Of a stretch of DNA of 64,000 nucleotides, positions 15,568 through 24,876 are shown piece after piece (within the stretch, counting starts at the first letter, position 1; each line of letters opens with the position of its first letter). The stretch covers positions 62,001 through 126,000 of the forward strand of contig JACBFI010000002.1 of NCBI GenBank assembly GCA_013391385.1, written 5' to 3'. The notes below the pieces were generated by a model. It saw only the letters and a list, made by a program, of their open reading frames with translations. It was not told where the DNA came from and searched no databases. A program made the translations under genes and the position numbers. Source of the DNA: Sediminibacterium sp. Gen4 (GTDB lineage: Bacteria; Bacteroidota; Bacteroidia; Chitinophagales; Chitinophagaceae).

Positions 15568-16449
15568 ATGTCTCTAAAAACGCAACTAAGAGGAACGGGC
15601 GTGGCGTTGGTGACTCCTTTTAAAAAGGATCTCAGTGTTGATTTTGATGCACTGGGTAAAGTGATCGATGCAATGATTGCCGGTGGGGTTGAATACCTCA
15701 TCACGTTAGGTACAACCGGTGAAACACCTACGCTTGAGAAACAGGAGAAGAAAGACATTGTCAACTATACTTTTGAAAAAGTAGCAGGTCGTGTACCTGT
15801 AGTAGTAGGTGTAGGAGGAAACAATACGGCTGAGTTAATCAAAGACCTTAGCTATTTTCCATTGGAAAAAGCTACTGCGGTATTGAGTGCAGCACCCTAT
15901 TACAACAAACCTTCGCAGGAAGGTATTTTTCAGCATTATAAAACCGTTGCAGAAGCTTCACCTAAACCTGTTATTCTCTACAATGTTCCGGGAAGAACAG
16001 GGCGTAATATGAGTGCCGCTACTACTATTCGTTTAGCGCATGAAGTAGCCAATATTGCCGGTATGAAAGAAGCCAGTGGTGATATGGTACAATGCATGGA
16101 AATACTACGTGATGTACCACAAGATTTTTTGGTAGTAAGTGGCGATGATGCGCTGGCCATGGCACAGATTGCTTGTGGCATGGATGGTGTAATTAGTGTT
16201 GCTGCCAATGCCTTTCCTAAACAGTTCTCCGATATGGTACGTGCTGCATTGAATAGCGATATGGCAACTGCTAAAAAACTCAATGATCCTTTGCTAAAAG
16301 CTTATGACTTGATGTTTGCGGAAAACAATCCATCAGGCGTTAAAGCATTTATGTATGAACAGGGATTGATACAAAATGAAGTGCGACTCCCGGTTGTTCC
16401 TTTGAGTAGTAGATTACATGATGCTGTGAAAAAGTATTTGGGTAAATAG
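15568..16449 (+). CDS. dapA: 4-hydroxy-tetrahydrodipicolinate synthase
   Basis: 293 residues from ATG 15568. It condenses pyruvate with aspartate semialdehyde in lysine and diaminopimelate synthesis. The TIM-barrel family residues are present: LGTTGETPTL (47-56), the catalytic Tyr in ILYNVPGRTGRN (Tyr139), Schiff-base Lys167 in GMKEASGD, and GDDALA. Upstream in-frame codons fall inside the heptamer repeat and are not part of the protein. A terminator (16476-16512) follows. Confidence 0.97.
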   Translation: MSLKTQLRGTGVALVTPFKKDLSVDFDALGKVIDAMIAGGVEYLITLGTTGETPTLEKQEKKDIVNYTFEKVAGRVPVVVGVGGNNTAELIKDLSYFPLEKATAVLSAAPYYNKPSQEGIFQHYKTVAEASPKPVILYNVPGRTGRNMSAATTIRLAHEVANIAGMKEASGDMVQCMEILRDVPQDFLVVSGDDALAMAQIACGMDGVISVAANAFPKQFSDMVRAALNSDMATAKKLNDPLLKAYDLMFAENNPSGVKAFMYEQGLIQNEVRLPVVPLSSRLHDAVKKYLGK

Positions 16450-16475
16450 GTTATCGATCTTTAAAATAGTAAAAG

Positions 16476-16512
16476 AAGCCGCCGCAATAAGTTAATGTAG
16501 GCGGCTTTTTTA
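16476..16512 (+). terminator. Intrinsic terminator of dapA
   Basis: AAGCCGCC (16476-16483) pairs with GGCGGCTT (16500-16507), followed by TTTTTATT. Confidence 0.8.
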
Positions 16513-16541
16513 TTGATCAGTCTTTTAACACAATTGATTAC

Positions 16542-16636
16542 GGGCCGCTGATTTTTTATGATTGTTATGATATGCGCAGATATAAGATCATGACCCATCA
16601 TATCCAAAGGATTCCTATGGAAAAAATCTGCGGCCC
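16542..16636. repeat. Long imperfect inverted repeat containing the 19-nt palindrome, copy 2
   Basis: Outer arms GGGCCGC-TGATTTTTTATG (16542-16560) and the near-complement at 16617-16636 (ATGGAAAAAATCTGCGGCCC). Inside the right half, 16603-16621 is TCCAAAGGATTCCTATGGA, matching the 19-mers at 6955 and 33878. It lies between the convergent genes dapA and the phosphoesterase. Confidence 0.6.
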
Positions 16637-16657
16637 ATCACTATATTACTGATTGAT

Positions 16658-17503
16658 CTACCCTTTTTGCAACTCAAACAAAGTAATCTCAGGTCTTACA
16701 TTCAATCGCACCTGCCATAAATGACCCAATGCTCTGTTGATATATAAAGTTCTATCATTACTCAACGAAAATTGTCCGGCTGAATACTTTCTGTTTTTCA
16801 CCGGAAGTATAAATGGAGGAAGAAAGGGTGGCTTTACTTGTCCGCCATGAGTGTGTCCTGATAATATCCAGCTATTATATTGTCCCCATACATCTTCGTC
16901 ACATACATCAGGATTATGGCATAATACAATCGTCGCTTTTGTTGGGTCGAAATGCTGCATCGCTTTTTGTGGATTGAAATTCAATCCCCAATAATCATCA
17001 AAACCAATAAAATGTAAGCCACTGATTGCTGTAGCTTCATTTCGTAAGACATCTACACCGTTATCACTGAGCTTGGAGGCGATTTGATCTGCTACATCTG
17101 CCTCTGCCCAATTGATCCCATAATCATGATTGCCTAAAATACCAAGAGTAGCGATTTTGCCTTTTACCATATGTCCGAATACTTCATCCAATACATCGTA
17201 CAGCACTTTGCCTTTGTGGGTACTTACATAATCGCCGGTATATACAACAAAATCAGGGTTAAACTCTTTGGCTTTATTGAATGATTTAATAATATACCGA
17301 TGATCAAATCTTTTACCTACATGCATATCACTGATCTGCATGAGGGTTTTACCAACCAGATCATCCGGTAAATTTTTTATGGGCATTTTAACCTTGACAA
17401 ATTCTAACCAGAAAGGCTCTATTTGCCAAGTATATAAACCTGTTACCAATCCAATTCCGGTTAATCCAAAAAAAGTTCGCTTGATAAATTTACGTCTGTT
17501 CAA
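16658..17503 (-). CDS. Calcineurin-like metallophosphoesterase with Tat-type signal
   Basis: 281 residues, TTG start (no ATG in frame upstream). The N-terminus NRRKFIKRTFFGLTGIGLVTGLY looks like a twin-arginine signal or membrane anchor, so the enzyme acts outside the cytoplasm. The two-metal phosphoesterase set is complete: SDMH (58-61), GD (90-91), GNHD (124-127), CHNPD (His196) and GHTHGG (216-221). It resembles YkuE/LpxH-like phosphoesterases acting on lipids or phosphodiesters; the substrate is unknown. Confidence 0.9.
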   Translation of the reverse strand: MNRRKFIKRTFFGLTGIGLVTGLYTWQIEPFWLEFVKVKMPIKNLPDDLVGKTLMQISDMHVGKRFDHRYIIKSFNKAKEFNPDFVVYTGDYVSTHKGKVLYDVLDEVFGHMVKGKIATLGILGNHDYGINWAEADVADQIASKLSDNGVDVLRNEATAISGLHFIGFDDYWGLNFNPQKAMQHFDPTKATIVLCHNPDVCDEDVWGQYNSWILSGHTHGGQVKPPFLPPFILPVKNRKYSAGQFSLSNDRTLYINRALGHLWQVRLNVRPEITLFELQKG

Positions 17504-17596
17504 ATGCTGATAATTTGATGCTGATCAACTCTGTGTTAGCAATTTACTTATATATCGTTTAGCATGAACAGATGAAAGAAGATGTCAGATCGTAAG

Positions 17597-17800
17597 TTAT
17601 TTTTTTAACGCTTTCTTTAGCGTTTTCTGAAGATGTGAATAGGCTTTTGCCATCAGTTTACTATAAGATGCATCTTCAAAACTTGTAATCATGGCTGTTT
17701 CTCTGTGGATGAGATTTAATACCATAATGTCCTCTTCTTTCATGGAAAGATCAATGTGATAGTATTTGAGAATCGCTTTTAACTTGGTAGTATTACGCAT
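17597..17800 (-). CDS. Small hypothetical protein
   Basis: 67 residues, ATG start, charged, predicted helical, with a lysine-rich end (LQKTLKKALKK). I do not recognise it. It sits 34 bases downstream of the anti-sigma-like gene on the same strand and could be the last gene of that operon. Codon use looks like its neighbours. A real gene is likely but not proven. Confidence 0.5.
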   Translation of the reverse strand: MRNTTKLKAILKYYHIDLSMKEEDIMVLNLIHRETAMITSFEDASYSKLMAKAYSHLQKTLKKALKK

Positions 17801-17834
17801 TTGATTGTCAATTAACCAACTGCAAGTTAATGGC

Positions 17835-18458
17835 TTATGGTTGATTGCCTTTTTTTACCGGCACGATCTTATAATCACTCAAATTGAGCCCCTTTACCCC
17901 CTTCCCTTTTTTAGAACTAGTATCTGTTACAGTTGGTGCAAGTGGCTTCTTTATTTCTTGGATGGCCGTTGAGACAGGTGACGGTATTGAGGGCTCAGGT
18001 TCTTTGGTTACGATGTCTTCAGAAACTGGCTGTTCAATAGGAGTCATTATCGAATCATTAGGTGTTCCCGGATCGTTAACCGGCATATCCGCTTTATCCG
18101 TGAATATCACTTCACTATCCCTGTTTTTGGGGGGATTTTTTAACCCATCAGTTGAATCAATGATTTCAAATGGTTGCTGAAAATTGGTTACTGGTGGTTC
18201 ATTTTGAATCGCATCAGTACGTGTCAGGAAATAAATACCTGCGACAGCTGCGAGAAAAACATACAAAAACTTATTACCTGGGAAGAAAAATCCGGGATGA
18301 GATGAAGCCCCGGTATCTGTTGAACCGGATTCATCGGTAGGCATTTCCACATCCAGCTGCTGCTCTATTCGAGCCCAGATCGCATCGATCTTTGCGGGCG
18401 CGGACAGTTCCTGCAGTTTGGCTGCTATCAGCTGTTCGTATGTGGTAGGTTGATTCAT
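17835..18458 (-). CDS. Single-pass membrane protein paired with ECF sigma factor (anti-sigma-like)
   Basis: 207 residues from ATG 18458, which begins one base after the sigma gene's stop codon; the frame is open for another 16 codons but these overlap the sigma gene. The N-terminus MNQPTTYEQLIAAKLQELSAPAKIDAIWARIEQQL resembles the cytoplasmic head of the beta-barrel protein in the first cluster (short helix then W). One membrane helix follows (about 74-90), then a Pro/Ser/Thr-rich periplasmic tail. Probable regulator of the adjacent sigma factor; this is inferred from position and topology. Confidence 0.7.
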   Translation of the reverse strand: MNQPTTYEQLIAAKLQELSAPAKIDAIWARIEQQLDVEMPTDESGSTDTGASSHPGFFFPGNKFLYVFLAAVAGIYFLTRTDAIQNEPPVTNFQQPFEIIDSTDGLKNPPKNRDSEVIFTDKADMPVNDPGTPNDSIMTPIEQPVSEDIVTKEPEPSIPSPVSTAIQEIKKPLAPTVTDTSSKKGKGVKGLNLSDYKIVPVKKGNQP

Positions 18459-18459
18459 T

Positions 18460-19002
18460 TTATTTGATAAGTGTGATCGCTTGTTGTAATTTTTTTCTGG
18501 CTTCACTCAAGTGCCATTTGGATGTTCCCTCACTGATCTGTAATTGCGCTGCAATTTCACGGTGATTGTATCCTTCCACTGCATACAATACAAAGACGGC
18601 ATGTGTGGCAGGTGGCAATTTTTGTATAAGCTCCATTAATTCCTCCACACCCATTTTTTCAAGTGCTCGATTATCGATGGCAGGTTCTTCTACAGTTTCT
18701 AATTCTACATTTTCACTGAATCGCTCTCTCGACTTAATATGATCGAGCCCTTCATGCACAACTATTTTTTTGATCCATCCATGCAAAGAACCTTTAGCAG
18801 CATCGAATGTGTGGAGATACTTAAAAATTTTCACGAAAGCATGACTCATGATGTCTTCTGCATCTGCCTCATCTCGTGAGTAGCGTAATGCGATATTCAT
18901 GGCGAATGAATAAAACTCACGATATAAGGCTTCCTGTGCTTTTCTTTGATTGGCAACACAGTCTTTGATCAATAAGCCGATATCGTCTATTGCTGTTACC
19001 AT
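18460..19002 (-). CDS. RNA polymerase ECF-type sigma factor, second copy
   Basis: 180 residues. Region 2 covers about 20-95 (LYREFYSFAMNIALRYSRDEADAEDIMSHAFVKIFKYLHTF, GWIKKIVVHEGLDHIKSRER). Region 4 covers about 120-175 (LPPATHAVFVLYAVEGYNHREIAAQLQISEGTSKWHLSEARKKLQ). It is closely related in layout to the sigma at 635-1171. Its ATG overlaps the stop of the upstream lipoprotein gene by one base and its stop abuts the anti-sigma-like gene, so all three are one transcription unit. Confidence 0.92.
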   Translation of the reverse strand: MVTAIDDIGLLIKDCVANQRKAQEALYREFYSFAMNIALRYSRDEADAEDIMSHAFVKIFKYLHTFDAAKGSLHGWIKKIVVHEGLDHIKSRERFSENVELETVEEPAIDNRALEKMGVEELMELIQKLPPATHAVFVLYAVEGYNHREIAAQLQISEGTSKWHLSEARKKLQQAITLIK

Positions 19003-19859
19003 TACTGCGTTGTACCTGAATCGCGTTCCAGGAAAACATCCTGTTTTCTTTTTAATAAAATGGCTGAAGCCAGTGAAGAAATAATCATTTTATCGGAAGC
19101 CTCTAGATCATTTACAATCCAGATTTGATTATCCATGATATCTATAATACCCACTACCCCATCATCCCATTTCAATTCATAGCCGGTATGAATAGGTCCA
19201 CCTAAAATTTTCCCTTCTTTACCTGATGAAGTTTCTCTTTTACTTAGGTACAAGGGTTTAATTTCTATACGATCTTTACCATTGGTAGCATAGCCTAGGT
19301 CACGTGTTTGTGGACGTTCGAATAATTTTTGTTTATCTTTTTTTGCATCAAATTGATTCACCATCACCAATGACCAAGCTTCACCTTTATTGAAATTGAG
19401 TGGAACAATAGTAGCAGAAAAAGCATAATCATAACTATTGGTTCGCGAAATATTATTCAACCAATCGATATTGGATTTGTAAATAATTTGTTTCTCAGAA
19501 AATTTTTCTTGAGCAAATACTTCTGTAATCAGTTTTGCATCTTGAATGGTATATTGAAAACGATTCTTTTCATTAAAGCGTGCCTTATCTGAATGAATAT
19601 CAAATGCACTGAGAATAATGTCTTCCGGCTTGATACTAAATCTGGTGAAACGATTACCAGATGAAAAATCCCATCCTCTTTGTACCGTAGAAGTTACATA
19701 GGTACCAAAGCTGAGTTGTTCATTGAACTTCCAGCCATTCAATCCATATACTTTCATTTTTGTTGCTTGAGAGCTGAATTGTTCTGGTACTGCCACTTTT
19801 ACAGCTGTACAGGAAACCAGCGAAAAAGCACTGACGAGTATGATAATTAGTTTATTCAT
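19002..19859 (-). CDS. Hypothetical lipoprotein in the second sigma operon
   Basis: 285 residues from ATG 19859 (an upstream in-frame ATG at 19919 would translate a palindrome and is rejected). Lipobox LVSC with Cys17. The mature part is of unknown family, mixed alpha/beta, with a central segment (SIKPEDIILSAFDIHSDKARFNEKNRFQYTIQD) and a late VGIIDIMDNQIWI strand pair. Its stop overlaps the sigma factor start, tying the lipoprotein to sigma expression. A sensory role in the envelope is possible but unsupported. Confidence 0.75.
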   Translation of the reverse strand: MNKLIIILVSAFSLVSCTAVKVAVPEQFSSQATKMKVYGLNGWKFNEQLSFGTYVTSTVQRGWDFSSGNRFTRFSIKPEDIILSAFDIHSDKARFNEKNRFQYTIQDAKLITEVFAQEKFSEKQIIYKSNIDWLNNISRTNSYDYAFSATIVPLNFNKGEAWSLVMVNQFDAKKDKQKLFERPQTRDLGYATNGKDRIEIKPLYLSKRETSSGKEGKILGGPIHTGYELKWDDGVVGIIDIMDNQIWIVNDLEASDKMIISSLASAILLKRKQDVFLERDSGTTQ

Positions 19860-19891
19860 TTTTTTGAGTTTGCAAAGGTATCTGTGAGAAA

Positions 19892-19919
19892 ATGAACAGG
19901 GAACAAGTTCCCTGTTCAT
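19892..19919. promoter_or_regulatory. Perfect 13-bp palindrome between two lipoprotein genes
   Basis: ATGAACAGGGAAC (19892-19904), two bases, then GTTCCCTGTTCAT (19907-19919). It fills most of the gap between the gene ending at 19926 and the next start at 19859. No T-run follows on the minus strand, so it is either a processing or attenuation hairpin or an operator. Confidence 0.6.
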
Positions 19920-19925
19920 GGGTAA

Positions 19926-21068
19926 TTAATAGTGATAAGTGGTTTTAGTAGTGTATAGAATATTGGTAGAGTTATATGCTTTATGATCTTTTAACAATTC
20001 AACCGGATACCCGTCTCCATCGTATATATAGCGATAATTCACAGGATCAGATATCGGATAGCTACCAAAATATTCTTTTGATGACCAGTTGACATTGTTT
20101 TTAGACTGTCTGGAAAGAAATATATCCGGCCAATTCATATGTGCATAGGGATTAATATTGGTATCGTAGTTATATCTGCCGATTTCACTGTTATGATGAT
20201 TGGTAGTAGCTACTCCCTGTAACAAGTTTCCTCTATTGAATAACATCGCATACTCCATAGTGATGCTGTTATGAGAGTACTTATAACTAATCATTGTTTC
20301 TAATCCGTTTGCAGTAGCCATTCTAGTAACAGTAGCTCTGGTAACCACTCCAGAAATATCTTCTTTTTTCATAGCAATGATTTTTCCCTGTTGATCATAG
20401 GTAAAGTCAATTTTTTCAACTACCTGACTGGCAGAATCTAATTTCACAATAGAAGTTACCTGGTGATGGGTATAACTTAACCACTCAGACATAGCAGTAT
20501 AAATCACACCCTGCTTGTTCTTTTTGTAATACATAACCTTTGCTAATTTACCTTGCTGATCGTAGATATACTCAGTACTACCTTTGGCTACATACTGACC
20601 ATTGATCAATATATATTCCATTTCTCTTTTCAACTTTCTTGCTGCTTTGCCACCACCAATAAGATACAGCGTATTCTCTTGCACACTGGCTTTATCCAAT
20701 ACCATCTTATTACTCATATTCCACTTTACTAGCTCTAATTCATGGTGAGAAGATTGTCTATGAACTTTAACCTCATTTGCACCCGGTTTCAATGAAATCT
20801 GTTGAACACGTGCTTTACCATTATCCCATGAGATGATATTGAGTCTCGCCGGTACACTATCATAGGTAATATCACCAATGCGAATCACCGCTTTTACCTG
20901 AATAGTGATCAAACTGTCCTCTACAGCATCATCTCCACCATTACCGGGTTGTTGTGTGGGCTGTTCGGGTACTGGTCTAGTTGGCGTAAACACATCTCTT
21001 TTGTTACATGCCACCATGCCCAATACAAGTATGACTACTTTTAAAATTGTAATGATTGTCTTTGTCAT
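19926..21068 (-). CDS. Hypothetical lipoprotein with YD-like repeats
   Basis: 380 residues. Signal peptide and lipobox GMVAC (Cys21), then a Pro/Gln/Gly linker. The second half repeats strands of the YD/RHS kind (TEYIYDQQGKLAKVMYY, IDFTYDQQGKIIAMKKE, YRYIYDGDGYPVELLKD), a pattern common in Bacteroidota surface lipoproteins. The function is unknown. It may be the first gene of the sigma operon, separated from the next lipoprotein gene by the palindrome at 19892-19919. Confidence 0.8.
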   Translation of the reverse strand: MTKTIITILKVVILVLGMVACNKRDVFTPTRPVPEQPTQQPGNGGDDAVEDSLITIQVKAVIRIGDITYDSVPARLNIISWDNGKARVQQISLKPGANEVKVHRQSSHHELELVKWNMSNKMVLDKASVQENTLYLIGGGKAARKLKREMEYILINGQYVAKGSTEYIYDQQGKLAKVMYYKKNKQGVIYTAMSEWLSYTHHQVTSIVKLDSASQVVEKIDFTYDQQGKIIAMKKEDISGVVTRATVTRMATANGLETMISYKYSHNSITMEYAMLFNRGNLLQGVATTNHHNSEIGRYNYDTNINPYAHMNWPDIFLSRQSKNNVNWSSKEYFGSYPISDPVNYRYIYDGDGYPVELLKDHKAYNSTNILYTTKTTYHY

Positions 21069-21183
21069 TGTTGCTCTTTTTACGATTAAATAATTGCTTT
21101 TATAATCATAGTACCTGAGCTGAATGAAAAAGGGTTGGGTAGTTCTTCCTCGTTAACAAAATTTTAACAAAAGGACTGCTATT

Positions 21184-21212
21184 ACAAAAAAGACCCGCTT
21201 TTCAGCGGGTCT
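21184..21212 (-). terminator. Intrinsic terminator of the beta-helix protein gene
   Basis: AGACCCGCT (21191-21199) and AGCGGGTCT (21204-21212), loop of four, followed on the minus strand by TTTTTTGT. It lies 32 bases after the stop at 21245. Confidence 0.85.
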
Positions 21213-21244
21213 CAGATTAAGCAATTGGTATGGTTTAAGAGCGA

Positions 21245-24229
21245 TTAACGAATCTTCATTAACTGCACTACTTTTCTGTCTGCACCTTGTATCAACTCAA
21301 CAAAATAAGTACCCGGTGCATATTGATGACCAATTTGAACCGTACTATTGGGTTGGTTATTTGCCCTGCTATCTACCATTCTTCCGGTTGCATCAGTAAC
21401 ACGCAACTGTATAGTTTGTGAGCGCATACTTTGCAATTTCAATGTGAAGAATGTAGTAGATGGGTTACCGATTACCTGAACTGTAAATGGATCATTCTCT
21501 TTCATTGCTTCCCCAGTAGCCAATTGAGTAGAAGTCCACGCATTAGAAACATAAACAGGCTGTGCACCACAGTTATAACTATTCCAAATTACATTAGGAA
21601 TAGTGCTTTCAATGGTTTGCGCAATGAAGAAACCGGTCATGCTAACATTAGAGTTATTATTACTAACCTTACCCTTTTGTTCACCGGATAAAATAATGGT
21701 GCCGTTAGGTGCGTAAACATTCCCTGTGAATTGAATATTTGATCCTTTCACTTCAAATCTTTCAATATCCGTATTCAAATCACCCAAATAAAAACTTACT
21801 TTATGTTGATCAGGATTGATATGGGTATTTCCTGCAATCTGAATATAATTGCCGATACGTACACTCGTTCCACTAGCAAAACGAAGAGTCGTAGGAACAG
21901 TCTGCGTTCCCTGCTGTACGTTGAGATCAGCAATATCCAATACGGTTTGTGTAAATCTTACCCTTGCTCCTTCTTCTATATTAATTTGACCAAAAGTATT
22001 GCCATTCAACACTACATCTGCACCTTTTCGAACGGTTAGATTATTATAATTGGCAGATAAGCTTACAACCGTATTTCTATTGACTGTATAGTTAGAAAGA
22101 CTACGAGTGGATACTGTATTATTTTGCATAGCTGGTAATGTCACCAATGCTGGTCCATTAATAACCGAAGCCAGTTGAATACCCGAACCATTGCGAACAA
22201 TGGTAGGAGCTTTTACAAATGATCCGGAAGAAGCTACACTACTATTCGCTTCAAAACTAGCGATTCCTTTCGCACCCGATACCCCTACACTACCACTGGC
22301 AACTCTATTCCCAATGCCGAGTGAAATTTTATTGGAAGCCAGTAAAGTATAATTTCCTGCAACGGTTTGTTTTTGATATGAATATGTAATGGGAGTAGAT
22401 ACACAACCATTCTCATCCGTAATTTGAAGTTGATAAACACCATCCGGATTCGTAAGCCCTAAGTTGAGCACTGCTTGTGTACCAACAGTATTGCCAGCCA
22501 AACTCCAATGATAAGAAGACCCTGAAGATCCATTTGCGGTTAATGAAAGTTGATTACAGAATGCATCCGGACTGCTTACCGTATAAGTAGCAGTAGCAGC
22601 GGGTTGGATAGTAACATCGTAAGCATAAGATCTGCTGTTACCATGAATATCCGTAGCCGTGTAAGTAATGGTAGAAACGCCAATATTAAATGCTCCACTG
22701 GCATCCATTCCAGTACCGGTTCTATTGGTAGCACCGGAAACAATATAATTTACACTACTGATTCCACAATTATCGGATATACTCAATGTAGGTAAAGCAT
22801 ATGAACCTGTTGCATTGGCACAACTTACAACCGGTGTAACCGGATGAATCGTTGGATTTTGATTATCAATCACTGTTACAAATTGCCAAGCGGTATCGGT
22901 GTTGCCATGAATATCAGTAACTGTCCATACCACTTTTGTGGTGCCTACTTCAAAGAGATTACTGCTGTGTACATCATTGGTGATAGATGCAATGGCAGTA
23001 TTACAAAAAGCCAATGGTGAAGGAACTTGAAGCTCTACCACTGCACCACAGGTATTGATATCTGATACTACACTATAACCAAAGAGTTTTGGTAAATTGG
23101 CAAGCGCTGTAGGACCGGTAACAATATTGAAGGATGTTCCTAAAAGTTGATTAGCAATTGCAGCTTGAGCTTCATCACGGTAAATAAAATAAGTACCTGA
23201 ATTACCTGGTATATAATCAGAAGTAAATGCAGCCCCTCCATCTGGAAAAGAATTCGCTTGTAATACATCAGTGATAGAAGAAGGGTTGGCACCAGTCAAT
23301 GGATCTTGGTCAAAGAAAAAAATATGTGTTGCTCCCTGACCCAGGTTACGATTATAAAACGTGTTACAACTGATGCTGGTAGCATTACCGCGTGTGCGAA
23401 GATTAGACCCTCCGGTAGTAACACCGTCAAAAATATTGCCGGAGATAGTAGCACCTATTACATCAATGGTAACTTGTGTATTGCCTTGTATACACCCGGA
23501 AGCACTATTATAACCACCTGTTGTTCCAATGATTGTATTATTCGTGAATACTACATTTTTGGTTGCTGTGGTAGTTTGTCCACCTCCTAACACTACAAGT
23601 TGACGTGGAACATTATTGTTAGGTGCAAATTGAGTTGCCAGCGTGAAATCACATCCTCCCGGTTCCGCTCCTACGAATGTTTTGCCGGAGAAGATATTAT
23701 CATTGATAATAAGGTTGTCAATTGGAGCATTGTACTTTGAACCCAGTCCGTGCTCTCCGTTTGCAACAATTGTATTGCCTTCGATATAAATATTATTATG
23801 TGACCCGTCTAGGAAAATCGCACCCGTTTCAACAGCACCATTTCCATCAAATCCGGTAATGGTGAAGCCTCTTCCGGATTCACCAATGGTCACATTATGA
23901 ATACCACTGGCGATAGCAACTGTACCCACACCGGCGGCCGAGGAAGGATTGATGAATGTAACGGTAGCTCCTTCTGTAGATATTAGTCTAATACCTTGTT
24001 TATTGATATTGACTTTCTCAGTATAAGTGCCGGGTGTAACATGAATCACATCGCCTGCGGCAGCGGCTGTTAATGCACCATTGATGGTAGCTTTGGCAGA
24101 GGCTAGTGATAGTCCATCATTCGTATTGTTACCATTGATGGCAACATAGTAATGATTTTGAGCTGAAACAAAGGAAGTCAATAGCAATAATGCTAAAAGA
24201 CTGGGTAGTCTGCGTAAAAAAATTCTCAT
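21245..24229 (-). CDS. Large secreted beta-helix protein with T9SS sorting domain
   Basis: 994 residues. Signal peptide 1-23. Residues about 25-390 hold parallel beta-helix repeats (NNIYIEGNTIVANG, NLIINDNIFSGK, NVVFTNNTIIG), starting with a DUF1565-like GNNTNDGLSLASAKATINGALTAA. Then come HYR/Ig-like repeats (about 400-545, VVWTVTDIHGNTDTAWQFVTV and TYTATDIHGNSRSYAYDVTI), a middle beta region, and a C-terminal type A sorting domain (about 910-994, IGNPSTTFFTLKLQS ... GTYFVELIQGADRKVVQLMKIR). It should therefore be exported by Sec and the type IX system to the surface. Beta-helix repeats suggest polysaccharide binding or lysis; no catalytic motif was recognised. Confidence 0.85.
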   Translation of the reverse strand: MRIFLRRLPSLLALLLLTSFVSAQNHYYVAINGNNTNDGLSLASAKATINGALTAAAAGDVIHVTPGTYTEKVNINKQGIRLISTEGATVTFINPSSAAGVGTVAIASGIHNVTIGESGRGFTITGFDGNGAVETGAIFLDGSHNNIYIEGNTIVANGEHGLGSKYNAPIDNLIINDNIFSGKTFVGAEPGGCDFTLATQFAPNNNVPRQLVVLGGGQTTTATKNVVFTNNTIIGTTGGYNSASGCIQGNTQVTIDVIGATISGNIFDGVTTGGSNLRTRGNATSISCNTFYNRNLGQGATHIFFFDQDPLTGANPSSITDVLQANSFPDGGAAFTSDYIPGNSGTYFIYRDEAQAAIANQLLGTSFNIVTGPTALANLPKLFGYSVVSDINTCGAVVELQVPSPLAFCNTAIASITNDVHSSNLFEVGTTKVVWTVTDIHGNTDTAWQFVTVIDNQNPTIHPVTPVVSCANATGSYALPTLSISDNCGISSVNYIVSGATNRTGTGMDASGAFNIGVSTITYTATDIHGNSRSYAYDVTIQPAATATYTVSSPDAFCNQLSLTANGSSGSSYHWSLAGNTVGTQAVLNLGLTNPDGVYQLQITDENGCVSTPITYSYQKQTVAGNYTLLASNKISLGIGNRVASGSVGVSGAKGIASFEANSSVASSGSFVKAPTIVRNGSGIQLASVINGPALVTLPAMQNNTVSTRSLSNYTVNRNTVVSLSANYNNLTVRKGADVVLNGNTFGQINIEEGARVRFTQTVLDIADLNVQQGTQTVPTTLRFASGTSVRIGNYIQIAGNTHINPDQHKVSFYLGDLNTDIERFEVKGSNIQFTGNVYAPNGTIILSGEQKGKVSNNNSNVSMTGFFIAQTIESTIPNVIWNSYNCGAQPVYVSNAWTSTQLATGEAMKENDPFTVQVIGNPSTTFFTLKLQSMRSQTIQLRVTDATGRMVDSRANNQPNSTVQIGHQYAPGTYFVELIQGADRKVVQLMKIR

Positions 24230-24876
24230 AAGTTGTCAATTTGGGGTTAGTGAGTGCAATGCACTATCAATCAATTGCATATTATTCTTTTATTCAATGG
24301 GGAAAAAACGGTTTTTTATGTGGAAAACCTCGGGGTTTTAACGGAGAAACAAATCATTAAACGATTGAGTATCGTATGATTAAAGCAGTAAAGAAGGATA
24401 ACAGATTCTATGACCAGGGGGTGAAATATCTACAAATTTAGTAGGACTTATTTTTCAATTAATAAAAAAACAATCTTTAAATCACTGATTACATTATTAT
24501 ATATAAATTATATAAAATAATATACATTCGTTTTTTTGACGGCATTAAAGTTTTATTAACATTTACACCTACATATGCAGCATTTGAGACTGGAAATGGT
24601 CTATATGTAAATGCTGTTCTCTTCGATTTTTTGCCAAAATGATTAGAAAATTGATTGATGATCTAGGTATGAACGATAACCATACAAAGTGTATAATGCC
24701 GAAATGATTTTGATTCGATTGATCACTGACTGGCTACGAAACAATTACAAATCAGAAGAGACCATCTATGAAAGCAATAACTGAACCTAAAATATCCAAG
24801 ATTTTTTTTCATCTAAACCAAAATGTAACCGCTACATTCTTCATGAACACGCCCTAAAATTTTAAAACTAGAACAA
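24230..24876. other. 647-bp gene-free divergent regulatory region
   Basis: Very AT-rich in the middle (24470-24540). No open frame of note. Two overlapping potential stems lie at 24560-24616: CAGCATTT (24578-24585) with AAATGCTG (24609-24616), and CATTTAC plus ACATAT with ATATGTAAATG (24603-24613). They share bases and so exclude each other. A minus-strand TAAATTTG (24433-24440) fits the -7 promoter consensus for the beta-helix gene, but with poor -33 spacing. I could not locate a convincing promoter for the SusC gene. Confidence 0.5.

Noticed and set aside
21431-23590. Several plus-strand frames of 78-94 codons inside the beta-helix gene
   Set aside because: They are antisense shadows of a long repetitive gene with a clear signal peptide and sorting domain.
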